A model generated the notes under the pieces. The model was given only the letters and a program-made list of their open reading frames with translations. It made no database searches and had not been told where the DNA came from. 40,897 bases of DNA from an uncultured Prevotellaceae bacterium (GTDB lineage Bacteria > Bacteroidota > Bacteroidia > Bacteroidales > Bacteroidaceae), in the NCBI GenBank assembly GCA_947167835.1, contig CAMVJO010000005.1, positions 1-40,897 of the forward strand. The letters are read 5' to 3'. Within the stretch, counting starts at the first letter, position 1. The number at the start of each line of letters is the position of its first letter. This document shows positions 16,377 to 22,865 of this stretch, one piece after another. Made by a program: the position numbers and the translations under genes.

Positions 16377-16889
16377 ATGAGAATAACAGACTTCCGACAC
16401 GATTTACTGCCACTAAGCGACCGTTTATTCCGGTTAGCATACAGTATCGTACAGCATCGCGAAGAAGCCGAAGACATTGTTGAAGATACGCTCATTAAAA
16501 TTTGGGAAAGGCGCGAAGAACTCGGCGAACTGAGGTCGATAGAATCCTATAGCTTCACTATCTGCAAAAATATGTCGCTCGACCGCATCGAAAAAAAGGA
16601 GATGCAAAACATTCCCCTTGACATCGAAACAAACGACTGCGCAGATGCAACCTACGGCCCCGACATTCAACTCGAACAGTCCGAGCAACTTCAAATCATT
16701 CAGCAACTATTCAATCATTTGCCGCCCACACAACGCATGGTTATGCAGTTACGCGACATTGAAGGCAAGACAACTGCAGAAACCGCCGAGATACTGAACA
16801 TTACTCCCGCTAATGTAAAGGTTTTACTCCTAAGAGCACGTCAGTACATCAGGGCAGAAATCGAAAAAATCGACAATCATGGATTATAA
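16377..16889 (+). CDS. ECF-type RNA polymerase sigma factor
   Basis: 170 aa. Region 2 spans about 10-75 (FRLAYSIVQHREEAEDIVEDTLIKIWERREEL, SYSFTICKNMSLDRI). Region 4 spans about 112-162 (LPPTQRMVMQLRDIEGKTTAETAEILNITPANVKVLLLRARQYI). First gene of a three-gene plus-strand operon whose last 11 bases overlap the next start. An ECF-type promoter precedes it, so it probably drives its own transcription. It is clearly different from the sigma factor at 3588-4115. Confidence 0.93.
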   Translation: MRITDFRHDLLPLSDRLFRLAYSIVQHREEAEDIVEDTLIKIWERREELGELRSIESYSFTICKNMSLDRIEKKEMQNIPLDIETNDCADATYGPDIQLEQSEQLQIIQQLFNHLPPTQRMVMQLRDIEGKTTAETAEILNITPANVKVLLLRARQYIRAEIEKIDNHGL

Positions 16890-17415
16890 ATACATCGAAC
16901 AATTATTAGAACGCTACTGGAAAGCAGAAACAAGCCTGGAAGAAGAAAATATCCTCCATGCTTTTTTCAGCCAAGGCCAAGTGCCCGAACATCTGGCGCA
17001 GTATAAATCCTTGTTCGACTTCCAAAAAAATCGTCAGAACCTGCATATCTCAGAAAACTTCGCGAATCGCATCATGCAACGCGTAGAAAATATGGAAGAG
17101 AAGCCAGTCGTTGCAAAACGCATCCCTCTTATCGTGAGATTGCGCCCATTCCTCAACGCTGCTGCCGTAGTAGCCGTTGTAATGCTCGTGGGTATGGCTG
17201 CACAGCACTCCTTTAATGGAGAAAATACCCCATCTTGGGATTACAATGCCCAGAGTTACACCGATACTTACGACACTCCCGAGGCGGCTCTCGACGAAAC
17301 CATGAATGCTTTCCGCATTATCGGAAACGGACTGCGTACTGCCGAAGCCATTGACAGCCTAAATAATGTTGATGCCGAAACTAATATCGAAAATGATGAA
17401 GCAAACCATCATTAA
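16879..17415 (+). CDS. Single-pass membrane protein, probable anti-sigma partner of the upstream ECF sigma
   Basis: 178 aa. The cytoplasmic N-terminus (YIEQLLERYWKAETSLEEENILHAFF) is a motif common in Bacteroidota proteins encoded after ECF sigma genes. One membrane helix lies at about 93-110 (PFLNAAAVVAVVMLVGMAA), then a periplasmic part with Thr/Asp/Asn-rich stretches. Its start overlaps the sigma stop by 11 bases, implying translational coupling and a fixed ratio, as expected for sigma/anti-sigma pairs. No zinc-binding ZAS motif is visible, so the role is inferred from context. Confidence 0.82.
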   Translation: MDYKYIEQLLERYWKAETSLEEENILHAFFSQGQVPEHLAQYKSLFDFQKNRQNLHISENFANRIMQRVENMEEKPVVAKRIPLIVRLRPFLNAAAVVAVVMLVGMAAQHSFNGENTPSWDYNAQSYTDTYDTPEAALDETMNAFRIIGNGLRTAEAIDSLNNVDAETNIENDEANHH

Positions 17416-17884
17416 GTGCGCCATCGCTCTTTGCTTATTCGCCTGTACCGTTAGCCTGAACGCGCAAAACGAACGCGACTTCGCATATCATTTCATCGAG
17501 AAAGCTGATAAAAATGAATTGGTCGTCAAAACCATCAGTCCGCAAATGATGGAACGAATGTTAGGCCTACAGGAAATTCAGGAGAACGACACCTTGCAGA
17601 CTTTACTGCGACAGTTGAAATCCATACGTGTGGTTTCTGCAAAACAACATGCCGGTAAGAATTTCGATACGGTCGAAGAATTGGCAAAGCGCAACCACAA
17701 AAGATATACTTGCAAGTATATCACGCCACAAAAGCTCATGCTGACGCGAATGCGCCACAAGAAAATCGTGGAACTCGTGCTGGCATCGCAGGAAAACGAA
17801 AGACTATTGCTCATTGACCTCACGGGAAATATGAACGAAGACTTCATAGATTTCATTACCCACTACCCTGCTTCAGGAAACTAA
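17396..17884 (+). CDS. DUF4252-type secreted protein of the ECF sigma operon
   Basis: 162 aa from the ATG at 17396 (an ATG at 17393 is equally possible), with a signal peptide MKQTIIKCAIALCLFACTVSLNAQ. The start lies inside the end of the preceding gene, a 20-base overlap. The mature part (LVVKTISPQMMERMLGL ... LLLIDLTGNMNEDFIDFI) fits the DUF4252 pattern seen beside ECF sigma genes in Bacteroidota. Function unknown; probably a periplasmic effector or sensor. A hairpin terminator follows about 255 bases later. Confidence 0.78.
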   Translation: MKQTIIKCAIALCLFACTVSLNAQNERDFAYHFIEKADKNELVVKTISPQMMERMLGLQEIQENDTLQTLLRQLKSIRVVSAKQHAGKNFDTVEELAKRNHKRYTCKYITPQKLMLTRMRHKKIVELVLASQENERLLLIDLTGNMNEDFIDFITHYPASGN

Positions 17885-17893
17885 GGGGGAATA

Positions 17894-17995
17894 ATGAAAA
17901 CGACAGAGAAAACAAGTCGAAAGACGAACAGAAATAAACGAATAACCAACCTTACTGAAAACAACATTAAACTAATACAAGGAAACAGCCGCTAA
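17894..17995 (+). CDS. Possible 33-residue basic peptide downstream of the DUF4252 gene
   Basis: ATG at 17894 after AAGGGGG (17883-17889), 9 bases past the previous stop; stop at 17993. The peptide is rich in Lys, Arg, Thr and Asn and starts MKTTEKTSRKTNRNKR. It has no recognised domain. The spacing and purine run are the only support; it may be untranslated leader. Confidence 0.2.
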   Translation: MKTTEKTSRKTNRNKRITNLTENNIKLIQGNSR

Positions 17996-18138
17996 GAAAC
18001 AAAAACCTCAACATAGTGATTTCTGCGTGAGCAGCAATTTACTTGCTTATTAAAACAACATTTTGTTTCGACGCGAACAAAATAAACAGTTTCAGTTCTC
18101 TCTCAACTTACTTCAACCCTATCATCAGGGACAAACAC

Positions 18139-18183
18139 GAGATTGCCAAATGTGTCGGACACTATGGCAATCTCTTTTGTTTT
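18139..18183 (+). terminator. Terminator of the second sigma operon
   Basis: GAGATTGCCA (18139-18148) pairs with TGGCAATCTC (18165-18174), with an inner GTGTC/GACAC stem, followed by TTTTGTTTT. On the plus strand past 17884. The stretch 17996-18138 before it shows no gene. Confidence 0.75.
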
Positions 18184-18237
18184 ATTTCGGGTTTCGTGGC
18201 ATATCAAAGCATAAACAGGGTGTCCGAAACAAAAGCA

Positions 18238-18270
18238 AAGAGAGCCGGCAGAATATCTACCGACTCTCTT
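18238..18270 (-). terminator. Hairpin, possible terminator of the minus-strand lipoprotein gene
   Basis: AAGAGAG and CGG pair with CCG and CTCTCTT with one mismatch between, loop of about 11. On the minus strand it is followed by TGCTTTTG, a weak T tract. It is now separated from the gene's stop at 18574 by MITE copy C. Confidence 0.4.
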
Positions 18271-18287
18271 ATTATTAAACGATTAAA

Positions 18288-18558
18288 GGGTTGTTCTAAA
18301 AATTAGGCTGTTTTGATTTGCTTACACTCTCTATACGTTTGTTCCTGCAACCCGCAGAGCTTCACCCTACGGGGCAGACAACAAACAGAGTGTGCGCGAA
18401 GAATTCAAAGATTTTTGAGTGATTTTGTTTTTAATGCCGCAGAAGCATAGCGAGCTATGGTTCAAGGAATTAAAGACAATGGCGCCAAAAAGATTGAAAA
18501 AGCATACAGACCAAAAAAAACTTCACAAAATTTTAAAACCTAATTTTTAGAACTACCC
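18288..18558 (-). mobile_element. MITE-like element, copy C (complete, 271 bp, with an inner insertion)
   Basis: Ends GGGTTGTTCTAAAAATTAGG and CCTAATTTTTAGAACTACCC (one mismatch in the 20 bp inverted repeat). Flanked by TAAA on both sides (18284-18287, 18559-18562), a non-palindromic 4 bp target duplication that proves the ends. It lies in reverse orientation to copies A, B, D, E and F. About 87 extra bases (18317-18403) near one end form a long hairpin. It lies between two convergent genes. Confidence 0.85.
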
Positions 18559-18573
18559 TAAAGATATAAATAC

Positions 18574-18972
18574 CTATTCTTCTGTTTTTTCTTCGGCTGC
18601 ACTACGAGCTTTTTCTGCGGCATCATCCAGTTCTTTCATGACTTGCTTGAAATCTTCGTCTTCATTCAAAGTTGAAAGAGCCTGAGCCAAGGAAGTTCCA
18701 TTTGCTGTTTTTGCACACAAAACGGACAATTCACTCGTTTTGCTTTCAAATTCGCGTATTTCTTCCTTAGTGGGTTCAAAGTTGTAGAAACTCTTTTGAA
18801 TTTTTGTCATAGACTTAAAAACATCCATCCAGCCATCTTTATCATAGTCTGCCCCTTCTTTTTCAACCTTTTCACAAAGAGCTGTGAGGTCCTCAATAGG
18901 ATTTCCACCACCGCAAGAAGTTAATAGACCAAGTGTAAAGACAAAAATCAAAGACAAGAAAATCTTTTTCAT
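18574..18972 (-). CDS. Small lipoprotein of unknown function
   Basis: 132 aa from the ATG at 18972; an ATG two codons earlier (18978) is possible. The signal peptide MKKIFLSLIFVFTLGLLTSC has lipobox LTSC followed by GGG, so it is probably a lipoprotein. The mature part is acidic and helical, ending in a coiled-coil-like DAAEKARSAAEEKTEE. DYDKDGW looks like a partial calcium loop but stands alone. Function unknown. A -7 box lies at 19012-19019. MITE copy C starts 15 bases past the stop. Confidence 0.75.
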   Translation of the reverse strand: MKKIFLSLIFVFTLGLLTSCGGGNPIEDLTALCEKVEKEGADYDKDGWMDVFKSMTKIQKSFYNFEPTKEEIREFESKTSELSVLCAKTANGTSLAQALSTLNEDEDFKQVMKELDDAAEKARSAAEEKTEE

Positions 18973-19011
18973 AATCATAATATTTTTTGCTTAGTAATAG
19001 TTTTCGATTTA

Positions 19012-19019
19012 CAAATATA
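19012..19019 (-). promoter_or_regulatory. Predicted -7 box for the small lipoprotein gene
   Basis: Minus strand TATATTTG matches TAnnTTTG. The nearest TTTG upstream is 23 bases away, slightly beyond the usual 19-21. Confidence 0.4.
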
Positions 19020-19120
19020 GACTATTCTTCTGAAAAACAGAACAAAAATAACAAAAAATGAATATTGAGAATCTTGTAAACGAGATATTCAATTTGCAGA
19101 TCGAAAAAATGAGGAAAAAA

Positions 19121-19152
19121 TTTGGCCAACTCGGAAATTATTCCCAACTTTG
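19121..19152 (+). promoter_or_regulatory. Promoter of the tRNA-Met gene
   Basis: TTTG at 19121-19124, a 20-base spacer, then CAACTTTG at 19145-19152, one base off TAnnTTTG. The start would fall about 20 bases before the tRNA. Confidence 0.5.
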
Positions 19153-19181
19153 CATCCGATTTCAGCAAAACATGAAATTTT

Positions 19182-19255
19182 GGCGCGGTAGCTCAGCTGG
19201 TTAGAGCGCATGATTCATAATCATGAGGTCGAGGGATCATGCCCCCCCCGCGCTA
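19182..19255 (+). tRNA. tRNA-Met (anticodon CAT), elongator-like, with an abnormal T-arm
   Basis: Acceptor GGCGCGG/CCGCGCT (first pair G-T), D-arm GCTC/GAGC, anticodon arm CATGA-TTCATAA-TCATG with CAT, variable loop AGGTC. The T-arm reads GAGGG-ATCATGC-CCCCC: the stem has an A-C mismatch, and the loop has A and T at positions 54 and 58 where T and A are near-universal. The bases after the discriminator A are CGA instead of CCA. It may be a real but odd tRNA, a decaying copy, or a sequence error near the run of eight C. Confidence 0.75.
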
Positions 19256-19497
19256 CGAAACATCCGCTTGTTTGCAAATAGCAAATGAGCGGATGTTCGT
19301 TTTAATATACCCTATCCACAGTCGTGTGCGTCCGCACCCTGAAAAACGTTCCAGAAACTAAGTCGGAGATAATTTTAAGTATCTCACAATTAGTTTTTGG
19401 AAACTTAAAGTTTCACATATATATGCGCCTTTTATTCATCGGCGTTTGCAGGATATTTTGAAGTACGGAAAAATACCCCTGAAAAACAAGCAAATAG

Positions 19498-19587
19498 CTC
19501 CGAGATAAAAAAATTATCTCCGAGATAAATTTAAAAAGTGTCGAGCTATTTTTATTTTGCTCGGAGATAATTTTTCATATCTCCGAG
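19498..19587. repeat. Five CTCCGAG/CTCGGAG motifs at about 21 bp steps
   Basis: Motif centres at 19501, 19521, 19542, 19563 and 19584, steps of 20 or 21. Three read CTCCGAG, one CTCGGAG and one GTCGAG, with ATAA or TTAT on the A/T side. The same family occurs at 35657-35900. Confidence 0.75.
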
Positions 19588-19653
19588 CCCATTAACCCCA
19601 TATCGCCCAAATCGCCCATTTTCCTCAAAGAAATCATTTTCAAAAAGCTCGTT

Positions 19654-19685
19654 ATAACGAAATAACGGCATAACGTAATAACGAA
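19654..19685. repeat. Four 8 bp ATAACGnn units
   Basis: ATAACG starts at 19654, 19662, 19670 and 19678, followed by AA, GC, TA and AA. Confidence 0.7.
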
Positions 19686-19742
19686 ATCAGCAAGAAAAAC
19701 CGAAATCCTGCCATTCCCCAAAAACAAAGCATAAGAAAACTC

Positions 19743-19880
19743 CGTGAAATGCCTGAATGCATTTCACAGAGCGTAACTGAATTTGAATATTGCCGAAGCA
19801 AGTCCTGGATACGTCCGAAGTGAATTGCATTGGCAGCATATCTGCCAATATCCCTCGGACTAAACTCAAGACGTACCGAT
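19743..19880. other. Structured region: two strong hairpins, no recognised RNA family
   Basis: GTGAAATGC pairs perfectly with GCATTTCAC over a 6-base loop. ATTGGCAG pairs with CTGCCAAT over CATAT, and an outer GTCCGA/TCGGAC may enclose the second. An open frame on the minus strand covers this but extends into MITE copy D. Could be an ncRNA or a remnant. Confidence 0.35.
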
Positions 19881-19887
19881 GAATTAA

Positions 19888-20073
19888 GGGTTGTTCTAAA
19901 AATTAGTTTATAAATATTGGGAAGTCCATTTAAGTCTGTATGATTTTTCAATCTTTTTGGCGCTTTTGTCTTTTATTCCTTGAACCATAGGTTACTATGC
20001 TTCTGCGAAATTAAATACAAAATCACTCAAAAATCTTCGAAAACTCAAAACAGCCTAATTTTTAGAACAACCC
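19888..20073 (+). mobile_element. MITE-like element, copy D (complete, 186 bp)
   Basis: Inverted ends GGGTTGTTCTAAAAATTAG and CTAATTTTTAGAACAACCC (19 bp, perfect). TTAA flanks at 19884-19887 and 20074-20077. Reading base by base, I find it identical to copy E. The right TTAA contains the stop codon of the helicase gene. Central hairpin CATAG-GTTA-CTATG. Confidence 0.87.
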
Positions 20074-22431
20074 TTAAATCAATTCGAGTTGGGCAAATTT
20101 GAGCAGCAAGGTCTTTTCGCCGGTATGCTCGAAGACAATAGTTGCTTTCGAGCTGTCGCCCGCAAGTTCAAGGCGCTTAATGCTGCCTTCGCCGAAGCGG
20201 TCGTGTCTTACTCTTGAACCGACACGGAGTTTCAGTCCCTTAAATGTAATTTCGCTCACGGCAGTGGTGTGCGATGAAGACTTTTCGATGGGTGTAAGCC
20301 TTCTGAAATCTGCAAACTTAGTTTCCATAGGTTTTTTGTTTTGTTCTCTGTCCAACAGAGCGTTTATATTAAATTTATTCTGATTATTATTTTCTTTTTT
20401 GAATAAGGGCAAAGGTTTTGAGAGCAGCCTACTGATTGAGGATGCGGGCTTAGCTGGCGCTCCTTGCTCAACAAATCTGGAATCTATCTCGCTAAGGAAC
20501 GGACTGGGTGCCATAAATTCGGGTTTGCCAAACTTATAACGATTGTCTGCATGGGAAAGGATACATTGCTCCTTGGCACGTGTGATGGCCACGTAGAATA
20601 GTCGGCGTTCCTCCTCCATCTCACGCGGATTGAGCAAGGCATTCGACGTTGGGAACAAGCCATCCTCCATTCCCGTGATGAAAACGGTATGAAACTCCAA
20701 GCCTTTGGCCGCGTGTACGGTCATCAACGTTACTCGCTCGGTATTATCGTCTTCTTTCTTGTCGGCATCGGTCTGTAGCACGGCCTGCCCCAGATATTCT
20801 GCCAACGTAATATTTTCTATACCACGTTCCTCGCGCTGTTCGTCCTGATAAACCTGCACGCTGTTCAGGAGTTCTTGAATATTCTCAAGCCTACTCTGAT
20901 TTTCTATGGAGAGATCGCTCTTCAAGTCCTCGGCAATACCGCTTCCATAGAAGATTTCGCAGGCAAGTTCGTAGGCATTCATTCCCGAAAGTGACTGCTG
21001 ACGGTATAGTTCGATGAGGTCGTGGAATTGCTGTAGCTTTTTTGCTGTAGCCGCCGAGATATCCACACCGAAGTCGCTGGGATGGCCGGATATCTCGTAC
21101 ATACTTACGCCTTTCACCACGGCAGCATCGATAAGTTTGGACAGCGTAGTATTTCCTATGCCACGAGCCGGATAATTCACCACGCGACGGAATGCTTCAT
21201 CGTCAGCAGGATTGACAACCAGGCGGAAATAGGCCAGCATATCCTTGATTTCCTTGCGTTGATAGAACGAAAGATTACCATATACGCGGTAAGGGATTCC
21301 CATGTCGCGCATAGACTCCTCAAGCACGCGGCTCTGTGCATTTGTGCGGTAGAGAACAGCCACTTCCTCGGGTGAGACATGATCGTAGCGGCAGGCATTC
21401 TGAATCATCTTGGCCACTTTCATGGCTTCCTCCTTGTCGCTATACGATGAAAGGATTTTAAGTCGCTTTCCCTCCACGTTTTCCGAATATATAGTCTTTT
21501 GAATCTGCCGTTTGTTGTGGGCAATCACGCTATTCGCGGCATTCACAATGTTTTGCGTGGACCTGTAATTGCGTTCCAGCTTCACAATTTTCAGTTCCGG
21601 GTATTGCTTCTGAAATCCCAGTATGTTATCAATATTGGCTCCGCGGAAACTGTAAATGCTCTGCGCGTCATCACCCACTACGCACACGTTATGATGCAGT
21701 TGCGTGAGTTGGCAGATAATTTGGTGCTGGGCATAGTTCGTATCTTGGTACTCATCCACCAATATATAGCGGAAACGCTCGGAATAGAACTGACAAACCT
21801 CGGGGAAGTTACGCAGAATCAGGTACATATTCAGCAGCAAGTCGTCGAAATCCATGACATTCATCTGCTTACATCTGGCTGCATACAATTTATATATGCG
21901 TGGCACATGCGGAATGTTGGCTCTCTGGTTTTGTTCAGCGGCATAACCATCGTTTTCGTAGGCATCGGGAAGCATAAGCCGGTTCTTGGCATCGCTAATC
22001 CGGCCTAAAATCTTGGAAGGCTTGTACACCTTATCGTCCAGTCCGAGTTCTTTGATGATATGCTTGACTAAAGTCTGCGAATCGCCGTCATCATAGATGA
22101 TAAAGTCGCGCGTATATCCCAGACGTGGGGCTTCCTTGCGCAAGATGCGGGCAAAAATGGAATGGAACGTGCCCGACCACATTTTCGAGGTAATATCTTT
22201 TTCGACAAGCTGGTCTATGCGTTCGTTCATCTCGCGTGCGGCCTTATTTGTAAAGGTTAAGGCAAGGATATTCCAGGGCTTGAATCCATTTTGCAGCATA
22301 TAGGCAATCTTATATGTCAGCACACGCGTCTTACCTGAGCCTGCACCAGCAATAATCAGGAGCGGGCCGTCGAAATATTCGACTGCCTCCAACTGAGCTG
22401 GGTTGAGTTCCTGTCTATAATCGAGATTCAT
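20074..22431 (-). CDS. uvrD: UvrD/PcrA-type superfamily 1 DNA helicase
   Basis: 785 aa from ATG 22431, chosen because its ATGA overlaps the stop of the upstream gene and the following LNPAQLEAVEYFDGPLLIIAGAGSGKT is the normal UvrD start. Walker A GAGSGKT at 29-35; Walker B LVDEYQDTNYAQ; VVGDDAQSIYSFRGA (motif III); LERNYRST (motif IV); VTLMTVHAAKGLEFHTVFI (motif V); EEERRLFYVAITRAK (motif VI). The C-terminus (VGSRVRHDRFGEGSI) is the PcrA-type Tudor-like RNA polymerase-binding tail. It unwinds DNA 3'-5' in repair. The stop codon lies in the target duplication of MITE copy D. Last gene of the tamB operon. Confidence 0.95.
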   Translation of the reverse strand: MNLDYRQELNPAQLEAVEYFDGPLLIIAGAGSGKTRVLTYKIAYMLQNGFKPWNILALTFTNKAAREMNERIDQLVEKDITSKMWSGTFHSIFARILRKEAPRLGYTRDFIIYDDGDSQTLVKHIIKELGLDDKVYKPSKILGRISDAKNRLMLPDAYENDGYAAEQNQRANIPHVPRIYKLYAARCKQMNVMDFDDLLLNMYLILRNFPEVCQFYSERFRYILVDEYQDTNYAQHQIICQLTQLHHNVCVVGDDAQSIYSFRGANIDNILGFQKQYPELKIVKLERNYRSTQNIVNAANSVIAHNKRQIQKTIYSENVEGKRLKILSSYSDKEEAMKVAKMIQNACRYDHVSPEEVAVLYRTNAQSRVLEESMRDMGIPYRVYGNLSFYQRKEIKDMLAYFRLVVNPADDEAFRRVVNYPARGIGNTTLSKLIDAAVVKGVSMYEISGHPSDFGVDISAATAKKLQQFHDLIELYRQQSLSGMNAYELACEIFYGSGIAEDLKSDLSIENQSRLENIQELLNSVQVYQDEQREERGIENITLAEYLGQAVLQTDADKKEDDNTERVTLMTVHAAKGLEFHTVFITGMEDGLFPTSNALLNPREMEEERRLFYVAITRAKEQCILSHADNRYKFGKPEFMAPSPFLSEIDSRFVEQGAPAKPASSISRLLSKPLPLFKKENNNQNKFNINALLDREQNKKPMETKFADFRRLTPIEKSSSHTTAVSEITFKGLKLRVGSRVRHDRFGEGSIKRLELAGDSSKATIVFEHTGEKTLLLKFAQLELI

Positions 22432-22865
22432 TTTTCTTGTCGCGTTTCTTTGACTTTTACCTGTCTGTCGTGCTCCAGTTTCTTCGTATAGAATGTGACT
22501 TTGTTGCACAAATCCTCAAATTGCGAACTATAACGTGCATCTGTAACGCTGTCATTGGGATGATCAGCCACGAAAGTTTCGAGTTCTTTCTTGGATTGCA
22601 GAAGTTGTATGCTGTCTAAAAGCAATATGCCCTGTTCACGTGCAGATATTGCGTGGGGATAGAGTTTTGATACGGACAGAACTTCCTTTATGGCCGCATC
22701 AAAATCCTGTGAAGCGAGGTAAGTGCGGGCTTTGTCCAGGCATTGTGCGCCTAAAGGCTCCTGTTCTTGTCGTATCTTACTATAACCCTCGTTTTTGTCC
22801 TTAGATTGGCATGAGAAAAGCACCACTAAAAGGACGAAAGTCATGTATATCAAATTTTTCTTCAT
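22428..22865 (-). CDS. Small lipoprotein with TPR-like helices, between tamB and uvrD
   Basis: 145 aa. Signal peptide MKKNLIYMTFVLLVVLFSC with lipobox LFSC. The mature part (CLDKARTYLASQDFDAAIKEVLSVSKLYP) reads as one or two TPR-like helical pairs, followed by a basic C-terminal coil. Start overlaps the tamB stop as ATGA (22862-22865), and its stop overlaps the helicase start as ATGA (22428-22431). Function unknown; coupling to TamB suggests an envelope role (inference). Confidence 0.82.
   Translation of the reverse strand: MKKNLIYMTFVLLVVLFSCQSKDKNEGYSKIRQEQEPLGAQCLDKARTYLASQDFDAAIKEVLSVSKLYPHAISAREQGILLLDSIQLLQSKKELETFVADHPNDSVTDARYSSQFEDLCNKVTFYTKKLEHDRQVKVKETRQEK

Larger units (their letters stand above)
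19259..19883. other. Gene-poor stretch with phased repeats and hairpins
   Basis: About 625 bases with no gene I can support. It holds the CTCCGAG repeat set at 19498-19587, a fourfold 8 bp ATAACG repeat at 19654-19685, and hairpins at 19743-19767 and 19828-19848. Looser CGGAGATAA-like pieces occur around 19364-19385. Confidence 0.7.

Noticed and set aside
18043-18306. An 87-codon plus-strand reading frame after the second sigma operon
   Set aside because: It runs through the terminator hairpins and into MITE copy C, with no domain or start signal.
19652-19951. A 99-codon minus-strand reading frame
   Set aside because: Its start lies inside MITE copy D and it crosses the element boundary and the hairpins, so it is probably fortuitous.
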